Numbered from the stretch's first letter, positions 23,212 to 30,599 are shown. The stretch: DNA of 38,637 bases from Falsibacillus pallidus (GCF_003350505.1 NZ_QQAY01000022.1:1-38637); one strand, 5' to 3'. Numbers and translations: made by a program. The notes: generated by a model from the letters alone, not told the origin.

Positions 23212-24972
23212 TTAAATAGAGGAACTCTTATACCACAACTCTCCAAAATCCACCCACATCCTAGGAGTGATTTTGACTCCCTCCAATGCGTAGTCATAGG
23301 AAATGTCCAGCTGTTTGTGGACCAGAAAAATGAGCACGCCTGACTCGACCAAAGCATTTTCCAGTTCTCCATACATCTCGATTCTCCGCTGTTGCTCCGC
23401 TTCCTCCTTGATCCGGTTCACATAGGCAGCCACTTTTTCTTTCCAATCATCTGTCATTAACGGGTAGATGAATCCATCTTCAAAAAGTAAGAGTTCAAAG
23501 ATCGATACCAACCCTTCATTAGGAGTTCCCTCAAACATGACAAAGTCCGCTTCAAGCAGGACTTCTTTGGAAAGAATCTGATCCCAATCCATAATCTTCA
23601 CGACAAGCTGCACTCCGAAATCTTCAAGCATTTTTTTCAAAATGTTGGCGTCTGCCTCATGCCTTTTGTAAGTGATCAGTGTTAAGGTGATTTTTTCATC
23701 AAGAGGGACAATTGCTTTTGCCATTGCTGAAGCTGCCTTGCTTCGATCAGTTACATTAAACCCATAAGCAGGCCCCGTTCTCGAATGGCCGATTTTTAAA
23801 AATTCTTCCCTATTAATCATCCTTTGAATGGTCTGCCTGAACTCTTCGTTTGCCAAGGGACCTTTTTTGGAAGCATTCAAAAGAAGGACATTGGTGCCGG
23901 AAAAAATAGAAGACCGATTCTTCCACTCTTTTGAAGGGAGTGCATTTGTCTCATCCGTATTCAAGAAAATCTTTGACTCTTCCATTCTATTTTCCTGCAT
24001 ATCCTCAGTAAGCCTTATAATTTCGATTCGATCCAAATGCGGCATGAATCCGTAGTAATTTTCAAAAGCCGTCAGCGTGCAGGAATCAGCCTCGGCTTTT
24101 TCAAATTCAAATGGTCCCGTGCCAGCAGGGCATTTGATTTCACCATCAAAATCAGAAGGATGTACAATCGACATCGGCACAGCTGCCACATACTGCAAAA
24201 ACAAGTGATTAGGGCGATTCAACTCAATACTCACTGTGTGTTTTGATTCCACTTCAATCTCTGAAACATCTTGGACCAGCCACCTGTGGGGAGAGTTTTT
24301 CACCCGTTCCAGTGAAGCTTTCACCACCTCAGCAGTCAATTCTTTCCCATTATGAAACTGTATTTTTTTCCGCAAATAAAATGACCAGCGTGTTTTCGAA
24401 TCATTGCTTTCCCAGTGATGAGCCAGGGCCGGTGCAAATGCCTCCGTCTCGTGGTTGTATTGAACGAGGGTACTGAACACCTGACTTGCAAGATGCGCAT
24501 CCAAATCAAAGAACACTCTAGTGGGATCAAATGTGGTGATAGGCCTGAAGATGGGAAACCGCAGCACTTCCAACTCATCTTCGGAAGACTGGATTCTTTG
24601 ATAGCCAAAATAGTCGCGAATCCAGCTGTGGACATAATCTTCAACAGCCGTCCCTGAGCCGAATTCCTTCACCAGCTCCAACGCTAACGTCAATTCCTGA
24701 TGATCAATAAGAGATTCCACCTGTTTAAGCAGGCTCGATTGCAGCGACTCCAAGAATAGAATCGTAGATAAGTTGCCGCGCCCCTTGCCTGGCCGGAACT
24801 CCATAAACCCCTCATCCACCAATTTCTTCACAATGATTTTGGCGTTTTTTTGCGTACAAAAGAAAATATCCATCAACTTATTCATCGAAACCTGAATTTC
24901 GCTATGATTGTCAAAGTTTCTATATGCCTTTCTTAAAGCGAGAAAATAATAATGATGATTTTGCAGATTCAT
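23212..24972 (-). CDS. SgrR-family regulator with solute-binding domain
   Basis: This 586-residue protein has an N-terminal winged helix (LALRKAYRNFDNHSEIQVS to PGKGRGNLSTI, residues about 9-75) fused to a peptide-type extracytoplasmic solute-binding domain (SBP_bac_5) used here as an intracellular sensor. That domain includes TTFDPTRVFFDLDAHLASQV, LAHHWESNDSKTRWSFYLR and FHNGKELTAEVVKASLERV. No signal peptide is present, as expected for SgrR. The ATG at 24972 has AAGGATG upstream. Regulators of this type sense sugars or peptides and control nearby transport; no transporter is adjacent here, so the target is unclear. Confidence 0.88.
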   Translation of the reverse strand: MNLQNHHYYFLALRKAYRNFDNHSEIQVSMNKLMDIFFCTQKNAKIIVKKLVDEGFMEFRPGKGRGNLSTILFLESLQSSLLKQVESLIDHQELTLALELVKEFGSGTAVEDYVHSWIRDYFGYQRIQSSEDELEVLRFPIFRPITTFDPTRVFFDLDAHLASQVFSTLVQYNHETEAFAPALAHHWESNDSKTRWSFYLRKKIQFHNGKELTAEVVKASLERVKNSPHRWLVQDVSEIEVESKHTVSIELNRPNHLFLQYVAAVPMSIVHPSDFDGEIKCPAGTGPFEFEKAEADSCTLTAFENYYGFMPHLDRIEIIRLTEDMQENRMEESKIFLNTDETNALPSKEWKNRSSIFSGTNVLLLNASKKGPLANEEFRQTIQRMINREEFLKIGHSRTGPAYGFNVTDRSKAASAMAKAIVPLDEKITLTLITYKRHEADANILKKMLEDFGVQLVVKIMDWDQILSKEVLLEADFVMFEGTPNEGLVSIFELLLFEDGFIYPLMTDDWKEKVAAYVNRIKEEAEQQRRIEMYGELENALVESGVLIFLVHKQLDISYDYALEGVKITPRMWVDFGELWYKSSSI

Positions 24973-25000
24973 AGAATTCTCACATCCTTTTATTACATTC

Positions 25001-25029
25001 ATCATCTATTAGAAAAATTTGGGTGTCAA
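25001..25029 (-). promoter_or_regulatory. promoter of the SgrR-like gene
   Basis: On the minus strand a perfect TTGACA (25024-25029) is separated by 17 bases from GATGAT (25001-25006, 4 of 6 consensus). It lies about 30 bases before the ATG and just left of array D. Confidence 0.5.
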
Positions 25030-25079
25030 GATGGGAAAAAGAGGTGGAAAAATACGCGGGGGCCTGCTTGGTATTGGTG

Positions 25080-25256
25080 GCTGCTCCCCACTTTTAGCGT
25101 TTATCCCGCAACTTTCTCGGCTGACCGCTCAACTTTTTGCCCCGACCACCGCACTTTCGCCGCCAACCGCTCAACTTTTTGAGCTAACCCCGCAACTTTC
25201 TGCTACAACCGCCGAACTTTCGCTGCCCACCGCTCAACTTCCCTTTTATCGGAAAA
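25080..25256 (+). repeat. 21-bp repeat array D
   Basis: Entry GCTGCTCCCCACTTTTAGCG, then eight units with very regular 21-base spacing; core order is CCCCAC, CGCAAC, CTCAAC, CCGCAC, CTCAAC, CGCAAC, CCGAAC, CTCAAC. Exit is CTTCCCTTTTATCGGAAAAT. An open frame crosses it on the plus strand with heptad-like LTAQLFELTPQLSA, but there is no ribosome site. It lies between divergent genes. In 25260-25447 I see only A/T-rich promoter-like sequence for the VOC gene. Confidence 0.93.
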
Positions 25257-25447
25257 TCAAAGCCTCGCGTTCAAACCTTCTCCCCACTCCCAAAACCCAT
25301 CCCTCCTTGCCAACTATCCGGCGCAGCCGGCAAATTAAAAGAGCTTTTGTATCTTTCTGCACTAATTTCTAGCACCTAAAAAAGGAAACCCATCTCCCTT
25401 GTAGAATAGTGATAGGTGAAATGACTACCTAAAATGGGGGAATGAGA

Positions 25448-25831
25448 ATGATTCATAAGGTCGGGCAGATCATGGTGTACGTCAACAATCAGGATAAGGC
25501 TGTAGAATTTTGGACTGAGAAATTGGGATTCACTAAGGTTTCAGAAGAAGACAATGGCCAAGGATTGAGAAGGATCGAGGTGGCGCCATCGGCAAGTGCT
25601 GAAACGAGTATCATTTTGCACAACAAAGAATTCATTGCAAAAATGTCGCCTGAGTTGAATCTTGGCACACCATCTTTAATGTTCTTCTCTAACAACCTGG
25701 ATCAGCTTCACAGCGATTTATCAAACAAACAGGTAACCGTTGGCGAAATGGTCACCATGCCATCAGGCAAAGTATTCAATTTCTCGGATGATGAAGGAAA
25801 CTATTTTGCTGTCATGGAAAAATCAAACTAA
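25448..25831 (+). CDS. VOC-superfamily (glyoxalase/bleomycin-resistance fold) protein
   Basis: This 127-residue protein has the usual two-module VOC fold: VGQIMVYVNNQDKAVEFWTE, KLGFTKVSEED, then TPSLMFFSNNLDQLHSDL and VFNFSDDEGNYFAVME. The late Glu is a candidate metal ligand; the N-terminal His of many members is replaced by Gln7, so metal use is uncertain. I chose the ATG at 25448, 7 bases after GGGGG. Monocistronic with its own terminator. Confidence 0.88.
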   Translation: MIHKVGQIMVYVNNQDKAVEFWTEKLGFTKVSEEDNGQGLRRIEVAPSASAETSIILHNKEFIAKMSPELNLGTPSLMFFSNNLDQLHSDLSNKQVTVGEMVTMPSGKVFNFSDDEGNYFAVMEKSN

Positions 25832-25846
25832 GTCTCAATAACGCAG

Positions 25847-25895
25847 CCCCTCTCCCCCTCTTATTTTAATAAGGGAGTAGAGGGTTATTTTTTTT
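25847..25895 (+). terminator. terminator of the VOC gene
   Basis: The inverted repeat CCCTCTCCCCCTCTTATT / AATAAGGGAGTAGAGGG has minor mismatches and is followed by an eleven-base T-rich run. It ends 11 bases before the first MarR operator. Confidence 0.9.
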
Positions 25896-25905
25896 CAAAA
25901 AATAT

Positions 25906-25957
25906 TTGCATTTCGCAATAAAAATAAGTTGCAATTCGCAAATAATAAGCGTATAAA
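25906..25957 (+). promoter_or_regulatory. promoter and two operators of the cysteine-containing MarR gene
   Basis: -35 TTGCAA (25929-25934) and -10 TATAAA (25952-25957) are 17 bases apart. Operator 1 TTGCATTTCGCAA (25906-25918) and operator 2 TTGCAATTCGCAA (25929-25941) match TTGCAA-N-TTGCAA at 10 and 11 of the 12 defined bases. Operator 2 covers the -35. Their centres are 23 bases apart, about two helical turns, so two dimers could bind the same face. Confidence 0.82.
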
Positions 25958-25977
25958 TAAATCAAGAGGTGAAAATA

Positions 25978-26424
25978 ATGGAAAATCTCAGAGAAATGTT
26001 TCAAGTAATGACTAGGCGCTTTGGTCTTTTGAATAAGAACTGCTGCCAGGTTGGCGGAACAGAAATCTCCATGGTGCAAAGCCATATCCTTTATGAAATA
26101 CTGCGGAATGATAAGCCTTCGATGCAACAAGTGGCAGATACGATTGCAGTGGATATCACAACCTTCAGCAGGCAAATCCAGACCCTGGTCAAAATGGGGC
26201 TAGTCAAAAAATCCCCGCTTCCTGAGGATCGACGTGTTTATCAGCTCTCCCTCACCACAGAAGGAAAGTATGTTGCTGCGAAAATCGATGCGGACATGAA
26301 CGAATACCTAAACGAGGTCTTTTCCAATATGAGCGAGTTTGAACGGGATATGGTGATTAAATCAATCCACCTTCTCAACGGTGCTATGGCTAAGTCAACT
26401 GTTTGTTGTAAACCACTACTTTAA
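25978..26424 (+). CDS. MarR-family regulator with CC pairs at both ends
   Basis: This 148-residue winged-helix repressor shows the MarR pattern MVQSHILYEILRNDKPSMQQ, VADTIAVDITTFSRQIQTLV (recognition helix) and wing KKSPLPEDRRVYQLSLT. Unusual features are a vicinal pair C22-C23 (LNKNCCQVGG) and another near the C-terminus, C143-C144 (STVCCKPLL). Vicinal thiols suggest sensing of a thiophilic metal or metalloid such as As(III), or of thiol oxidation. AGAGGTG lies 8 bases before the ATG. It heads a locus with two CC mini-proteins and an ArsP-type permease, and has operators at its own promoter. Confidence 0.9.
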   Translation: MENLREMFQVMTRRFGLLNKNCCQVGGTEISMVQSHILYEILRNDKPSMQQVADTIAVDITTFSRQIQTLVKMGLVKKSPLPEDRRVYQLSLTTEGKYVAAKIDADMNEYLNEVFSNMSEFERDMVIKSIHLLNGAMAKSTVCCKPLL

Positions 26425-26447
26425 GAGCAAATTCAGTTTGCTCTTAA
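26421..26447 (+). terminator. perfect 11-bp hairpin over the MarR stop codon
   Basis: TTAAGAGCAAA and TTTGCTCTTAA are exact complements around TTCAG. The stop codon lies in the left arm. There is no T-run after it, so it may be a partial terminator or an mRNA-stability element between the regulator and the downstream genes. Confidence 0.6.
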
Positions 26448-26462
26448 AATAAAAATTAATAC

Positions 26463-26475
26463 TTGCAAATTGCAA
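26463..26475 (+). promoter_or_regulatory. third MarR operator, before the first CC mini-protein
   Basis: TTGCAAATTGCAA is a perfect palindrome around one central base and the best match to the two sites before the MarR gene. It lies 21 bases before the ATG at 26496. It suggests that the regulator also controls the downstream genes directly. Confidence 0.8.
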
Positions 26476-26495
26476 ATAAAAAAGGAGTGTTCACG

Positions 26496-26666
26496 ATGTA
26501 TTTTACTGAAATGGAATTGAAAGCTTTTTATGAAATGAAAAGAGAGATGTTGGAGATGGAAATCGCAGCAATCCGCTTCAAGAAGGACTTAAAACGCCAA
26601 AGAGCCGCTGCTGCAAAGCCTGATTGCTGTGATTTTAAAATCGAAAAAGTATGCTGTGAATTTTAA
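26496..26666 (+). CDS. 56-residue CC-motif mini-protein
   Basis: A small protein with an amphipathic helix (residues 1-36, MELKAFYEMKREMLEMEIAA) and a cysteine-rich end CCDFKIEKVCCEF with C44-C45 and C53-C54. AAGGAG lies 10 bases before the ATG. The motif CC-x2-KIE-x-V recurs in the 38-residue protein after the permease (27569-27685). Short proteins with a CC motif beside DUF318 permeases are known as putative metal-binding proteins; a role as metalloid chaperone for the permease is inference. Confidence 0.8.
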   Translation: MYFTEMELKAFYEMKREMLEMEIAAIRFKKDLKRQRAAAAKPDCCDFKIEKVCCEF

Positions 26667-26685
26667 CTATTAGGGGGAATTGACG

Positions 26686-27552
26686 ATGTGGTCTGAAGTA
26701 TTTCATAGTTTTTTATCAATCGCTATAGAATTGACGGTTTTGTTTGTTGGTATATCTTTTCTCATCAATCTTTTCCAAGGATTGATCCCTTATGAAAAAA
26801 TGGAGCGTCTGATGGGAAAGAGCCATCCGTTGGTAAGTGCACTTGTCGCTTTAGGATTTGCCTTTATCACGCCATTCTGCTCATGCTCCACCATCCCAGT
26901 CGTCGTGAATCTGCTCAACAAGAAAATCCGGTTTGGCATCGTCATGATCTTCTTATTCTCATCACCTGTGCTGGATCCGACCATCATCACACTTATGGCA
27001 GCTGTACTCGGGGTTAAAGTCGCAGCCGCATATACAGTAATCACGTCCATCCTTTCCGTGATCATCGGCTTTGCACTGGAAGAGTTCGGCTTTGAAGAAC
27101 AGATCAAAAATGTGGTCGTCAAAGGCTATGAAGAACCGATTAAAAAGTTCCAGCTGAAAGCCGCTTTGCTAGAAACGCTTCAACTAATGAAAAGCGTCTA
27201 TCCCTATTTGCTGATCGGGGCATTCATCGGCGCATTCATCCACGGAGCCGTTCCGACCAGCTGGATCTCAACATTTATGGGAGGTGATAAGTGGTGGCTT
27301 GTACCGATCGCTGCAATCATCGGAATCCCGCTTTACATCAGACTTTCTACCATGATTCCGATCTCGCAGATCATGATTGCCAAGGGAATGGCATTGGGTC
27401 CTGTCATGGCCCTGATGATCAGTTCCGCCGGTGCCAGTCTGCCAGAACTGACTTTATTAAACAGCATCTTCAAGAAAAAACTAGTCTTTGCATTCGTCGG
27501 CTCCGTCTTTACGATGTCAACATTATCAGGATTTTTATTCTACATCATTTAA
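26686..27552 (+). CDS. ArsP/DUF318-family permease
   Basis: This 288-residue polytopic membrane protein has about eight helices and the family motif TPFCSCSTIPVVVNLL (C65 and C67), SSPVLDPTIITLM, and the C-terminal half GIPLYIRLSTMIPISQIMIA, typical of PF03773. ArsP members export trivalent organoarsenicals; others are annotated only as permeases. I chose the ATG at 26686, about 8 bases after GGGGG, over an in-frame TTG at 26680. Flanked by CC-motif mini-proteins on both sides and downstream of the cysteine MarR. Organoarsenical or other thiophilic substrate is inference. Confidence 0.9.
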   Translation: MWSEVFHSFLSIAIELTVLFVGISFLINLFQGLIPYEKMERLMGKSHPLVSALVALGFAFITPFCSCSTIPVVVNLLNKKIRFGIVMIFLFSSPVLDPTIITLMAAVLGVKVAAAYTVITSILSVIIGFALEEFGFEEQIKNVVVKGYEEPIKKFQLKAALLETLQLMKSVYPYLLIGAFIGAFIHGAVPTSWISTFMGGDKWWLVPIAAIIGIPLYIRLSTMIPISQIMIAKGMALGPVMALMISSAGASLPELTLLNSIFKKKLVFAFVGSVFTMSTLSGFLFYII

Positions 27553-27568
27553 TTAGGAGGGTTTTAAG

Positions 27569-27685
27569 ATGAGTATTTTAAAAAGCATATTTCAAAAGAA
27601 AGAAAGCTCTTGCTGCAATGTGAAAATTGAAGAAGTAAAAGAAGATATTAAAGCAGAAGATAGTAAGAAAACTGAGTGCTGCTGA
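27569..27685 (+). CDS. 38-residue CC-motif mini-protein
   Basis: A short gene for MSILKSIFQKKESSCCNVKI, then EEVKEDIKAEDSKKTECC. AGGAGG lies 9 bases before the ATG, and it starts 16 bases after the permease stop. C15-C16 and C37-C38 are vicinal pairs, and CCNVKIEEV matches CCDFKIEKV in the 26496-26666 protein. It resembles the short proteins that I know under the name LDCC-motif putative metal-binding protein. Last gene of the locus, followed by a hairpin at 27698-27730. Confidence 0.82.
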   Translation: MSILKSIFQKKESSCCNVKIEEVKEDIKAEDSKKTECC

Positions 27686-27697
27686 AGCATCTGTCCG

Positions 27698-27730
27698 GGA
27701 AGCACCGGGACGGTTCTGGTGCTTCCTTTT
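27698..27730 (+). terminator. terminator of the CC locus, also leader of array E
   Basis: GGAAGCACC (27698-27706) and GGTGCTTCC (27718-27726) form a perfect 9-bp stem around GGGACGGTTCT, followed by TTTT. The same GGACGGTTCT-TGTGCTTCC sequence, with a decayed left arm, precedes arrays G and I and, more weakly, A. Confidence 0.8.
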
Positions 27731-27754
27731 CTGTGTTTGTTCTTTTAAAGTGGA

Positions 27755-27933
27755 GCGCTATCTCGACACTTTTGACGTTTATCCCGCAACTTTTGCGGCT
27801 GACCGCTCAACTCTTTGCCTGGACCCCTGCACTTTCGACGTCAACCGCTCAACTTTTTGAGATAACCCCGCAACTTTCAGCCGCAACCCCCGTACTTTCA
27901 CCGCTAACCCCTCAACTAACCTTTTTATGGAAA
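27755..27933 (+). repeat. 21-bp repeat array E
   Basis: Entry GCGCTATCTCGACACTTTTG, then eight units (GACAC, CGCAAC, CTCAAC, CTGCAC, CTCAAC, CGCAAC, CGTAC, CTCAAC), exit CTCAACTAACCTTTTTATGG. Its unit order is nearly the same as in array D, so the two share a recent common ancestor. It lies between the CC locus and the toxin-antitoxin operon; in 27934-27998 I see nothing else. Confidence 0.93.
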
Positions 27934-27998
27934 TTACACACATGATTTATTCCATTCAGGACCTGATTAACTGAATAAACCCCAACAATAGGAAATAG

Positions 27999-28027
27999 TT
28001 GTAAACTAAACTCTTATTTTATAGAAT
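27999..28027 (+). promoter_or_regulatory. promoter of the toxin-antitoxin pair
   Basis: TTGTAA (27999-28004), 17 bases, TAGAAT (28022-28027). The leader then contains an imperfect inverted repeat at 28056-28081 before the ribosome site. Confidence 0.7.
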
Positions 28028-28055
28028 AGAGATATATTCAGTACATACCTTTTAT

Positions 28056-28081
28056 AATAAGGAATTTTGGGAATTCTTATT
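28056..28081 (+). promoter_or_regulatory. inverted repeat in the toxin-antitoxin leader
   Basis: AATAAGGAATT pairs with AATTCTTATT with one bulged base and a 5-base loop. It lies between the promoter and the GGGGG ribosome site. It could be the operator for antitoxin autoregulation or an mRNA hairpin. Confidence 0.5.
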
Positions 28082-28097
28082 GTAAGGGGGTGTAAAG

Positions 28098-28268
28098 ATG
28101 AACAAGGAGGATGATCAAGCGATGCCGACACAAACTCCATTGATAAAATCAGAAGAGGAACTTTCCTTCGATGAACAACTTAAATTTCTTTCAAAGTCTA
28201 TCGGATCTGTTAATATTGGTGAACATTCTGATCAAATCTGCCGGGAAGTCAGAGGGAAAGAATCATGA
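28098..28268 (+). CDS. putative antitoxin of a PIN-domain module
   Basis: This 56-residue protein starts MNKEDDQAMPTQTPLIKSEE and ends in GEHSDQICREVRGKES. It is acidic in the middle (EEELSFDEQLKFLSKSI) and has no clear DNA-binding fold (not an obvious AbrB, RHH or Phd domain). AAGGGGGTG precedes the ATG by 7 bases. Its stop overlaps the PIN gene start as ATGA, the arrangement expected of a type II antitoxin-toxin pair. The role is inferred from position and size. Confidence 0.7.
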   Translation: MNKEDDQAMPTQTPLIKSEEELSFDEQLKFLSKSIGSVNIGEHSDQICREVRGKES

Positions 28269-29041
28269 CTATACACTACCTTGAAGACTATTGCGTCCCT
28301 GGAAGAGATTATTCCGAGGATGCTTTTTTTATGGATACCAATTATCTTATAGCCTTTATTAACCCTTCTCATTCCTATCACCTCTCCACAGTTATACACA
28401 CCCTCTATCTCATCCAGCAGAAAGCGAAACTATTTATCAATGAAATCTTTCTTTCTGAAGCAGTTGATGTCCTAGCACGAGGCATTTATACAGAAGAACA
28501 ATTTGAAGATTGGCTAAACAGTCAGAAACATAGGGATTGGTTATCTCATCATACTCCCAGTAGGCATGAGTATAACAATAAGAAAGACGAAATACGGGGT
28601 ACTTTCATTGCTAAAGTTGTAAAAAATCATAAAAATCCCAAGCTATTAAGATACTACAATAAAAAATCAATTAAACATTTAGAAGACCTGATTCTATCTA
28701 GGCTATTCAATCTCACCGCTCCTGCCTTTTCCTCTCTCGAAACTGGATTGAACTTTGCAAAGTCCATTCCCCTGCAATCAAATGATGCATTCATAGCTGG
28801 AGCTGCTGCTATGAATGCTGCAAATCTCCTAACTTTCGATAATGATTTTAAGAAAGTAACAATCATCGCCCCTAACACTGGAAAGGAAGTCACACTATTT
28901 ACTATGAAATTCACCAACAACTATCTGTTTAATAAGCGTTCTCATACTATCATTAATTCGCTTGATCAAAGCCTTAAAAAGGTGATTGTACAAGCTGTTG
29001 GCGGACAAGAACAGTTTTTAAAGAAATTCGGAAAGCACTAA
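28265..29041 (+). CDS. PIN-domain ribonuclease, putative toxin
   Basis: This 258-residue protein has PIN-fold acidic residues: D24 in FFMDTNYLIAFINPSHSYH, E60/E65 in LFINEIFLSEAVDVL, D174 in QSNDAFIAGAAAMNAANLLT and D192/D194 in TFDNDFKKV. These would bind Mg or Mn for RNA cleavage. Usual VapC toxins have about 130 residues; here there is an insert of about 90 residues between the second and third acidic sites (including RHEYNNKKDEIRGTFIAKVV) and a C-terminal extension of about 55 residues. The start overlaps the upstream small gene by 4 bases. No terminator is clear before array F. Confidence 0.82.
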   Translation: MTIHYLEDYCVPGRDYSEDAFFMDTNYLIAFINPSHSYHLSTVIHTLYLIQQKAKLFINEIFLSEAVDVLARGIYTEEQFEDWLNSQKHRDWLSHHTPSRHEYNNKKDEIRGTFIAKVVKNHKNPKLLRYYNKKSIKHLEDLILSRLFNLTAPAFSSLETGLNFAKSIPLQSNDAFIAGAAAMNAANLLTFDNDFKKVTIIAPNTGKEVTLFTMKFTNNYLFNKRSHTIINSLDQSLKKVIVQAVGGQEQFLKKFGKH

Positions 29042-29090
29042 ATAATCTCATCAATCCACCACCTGTATTCCTACCTTCAGTAGAGAATTC

Positions 29091-29285
29091 CCCTGACACT
29101 TTTGGCTTTTACCGGTGCACTTTCCCTGCTGACCGCCGCACTTTTCGCGGTAACCCCTCAACTTTCTGCCAAGACCCCCGCACTTTCGACGTCAACCGCT
29201 CAACTTTTCGCCGTAACCCCTCAACTTTCAGGTTCAACCGCCGTACTTTGGCTGACAACCGCTCAACTAACCTAAATATGGAAAT
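29091..29285 (+). repeat. 21-bp repeat array F
   Basis: Entry CCCTGACACTTTTGGCTTTT, then nine units; core order is GACAC, GTGCAC, CCGCAC, CTCAAC, CCGCAC, CTCAAC, CTCAAC, CCGTAC, CTCAAC. Exit is CTCAACTAACCTAAATATGG. Lies between the convergent PIN and paiA genes; it ends about 10 bases before the T-run of the paiA terminator. Confidence 0.93.
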
Positions 29286-29296
29286 CAACAACCCCC

Positions 29297-29329
29297 AGAA
29301 AAACGCCTGCCCCTCTACCAGGGACAAGC
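29297..29329 (-). terminator. terminator of paiA
   Basis: On the minus strand GCTTGTCCCT pairs with AGGGGCAGGC (two G-U pairs) with a 5-base loop and is followed by GTTTTTCT. It lies 14 bases after the stop codon. Confidence 0.8.
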
Positions 29330-29342
29330 ACTTATTCAATAT

Positions 29343-29879
<537 letters not shown>

Positions 29880-30332
29880 TTAATAATTTCTTTTATTACC
29901 TTTTTTCACGAGTTCCCAATCGACTTCAACATTTTCCCTTACTCTTTGAAGAAGCTGAAAAAGGGTATTCGCTTCTTCTTCAGAAAATCCATCTAACGCG
30001 ACACGATTGGAGTAATCATTCTCTCTTTTTATAAATGGGTATACATTCTTCCCTTTCTCTGTCGGAAAAAGCTTTTTAATCTTTTGGTTGTATTCATCAT
30101 TTACCTTTTCAATAAACCCATTTATCTCAAGCTTTTTTATCGCGCGGGCAGCCGTTGTACGGTCCACTTTTATCAATTCAGCCAGCTTTTCCTGAATGAT
30201 TCCTGGGTTTTCACATATCCGCACAAGGTACAAATACTGCCCTTTTGTCAGGTCATACTCTTTAAATTCAATGTTGCTGATAGAATCCAAAGCCCTGGCA
30301 ATCATTCCGATTTCACGAAGAATCTCCATCAT
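29880..30332 (-). CDS. MarR-family regulator of the paiA operon
   Basis: This 150-residue winged-helix regulator shows YDLTKGQYLYLVRICENPGI, IQEKLAELIKVDRTTAARAI (recognition helix), and wing KVNDEYNQKIKKLFPTEKGK. AGGAGG precedes two adjacent ATG codons; I list the first. The upstream region has two matching palindromes, one over the -35, so it probably represses itself and paiA. Its ligand may be a polyamine or acylated product, which is inference. Confidence 0.9.
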   Translation of the reverse strand: MMEILREIGMIARALDSISNIEFKEYDLTKGQYLYLVRICENPGIIQEKLAELIKVDRTTAARAIKKLEINGFIEKVNDEYNQKIKKLFPTEKGKNVYPFIKRENDYSNRVALDGFSEEEANTLFQLLQRVRENVEVDWELVKKGNKRNY

Positions 30333-30353
30333 CACGACCTCCTATTACCGTTA

Positions 30354-30413
30354 TTGTTGTAAATGCAACAATTTTAATTTGAATATAACTCATTTTTGTT
30401 GTATTTGCAACAA
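30354..30413 (-). promoter_or_regulatory. promoter and paired operators of the MarR-paiA operon
   Basis: On the minus strand -35 TTGCAA (30405-30410) and -10 TATATT (30382-30387) are 17 bases apart. Operator 1 TTGTTGTAAATGCAACAA (30354-30371) and operator 2 TTGTTGTATTTGCAACAA (30396-30413) differ at only two central bases and are centred 42 bases apart, four helical turns. Operator 2 covers the -35. Confidence 0.87.
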
Positions 30414-30422
30414 AAAGAAAGC

Positions 30423-30599
30423 GCGTGGACGGTTCTTGTGCTTCCTCACTTTGAGGTGCGGGCGGCTATCTCGACACTTTTGGTGGTTACCAGTGCACTT
30501 TCATGGTTGACCGCTCAACTTTTCGAGATAACCCCTCAACTTTCAGCCTCAACCGCCGCACTTTCGCCGCTAACCGCTCAACTTCCCTTTTATAGAAAA
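30423..30599 (+). repeat. 21-bp repeat array G
   Basis: Leader GGACGGTTCTTGTGCTTCC (30427-30445), then entry GCTATCTCGACACTTTTGG, six units (GACAC, GTGCAC, CTCAAC, CTCAAC, CCGCAC, CTCAAC) and exit CTCAACTTCCCTTTTATAG. The leader begins about 10 bases after a MarR operator, and the exit runs directly into the T-run of the next terminator. Confidence 0.92.

Noticed and set aside
25019-25372. Open frame on the plus strand through array D (also 27676-27945 in E and 30396-30680 in G) with repeated LTAQLFELTPQLSA-like peptides
   Set aside because: No ribosome site, the frame is a by-product of a 21-bp period, starts fall in unrelated upstream sequence, and in other arrays the same frame is broken or shifted.
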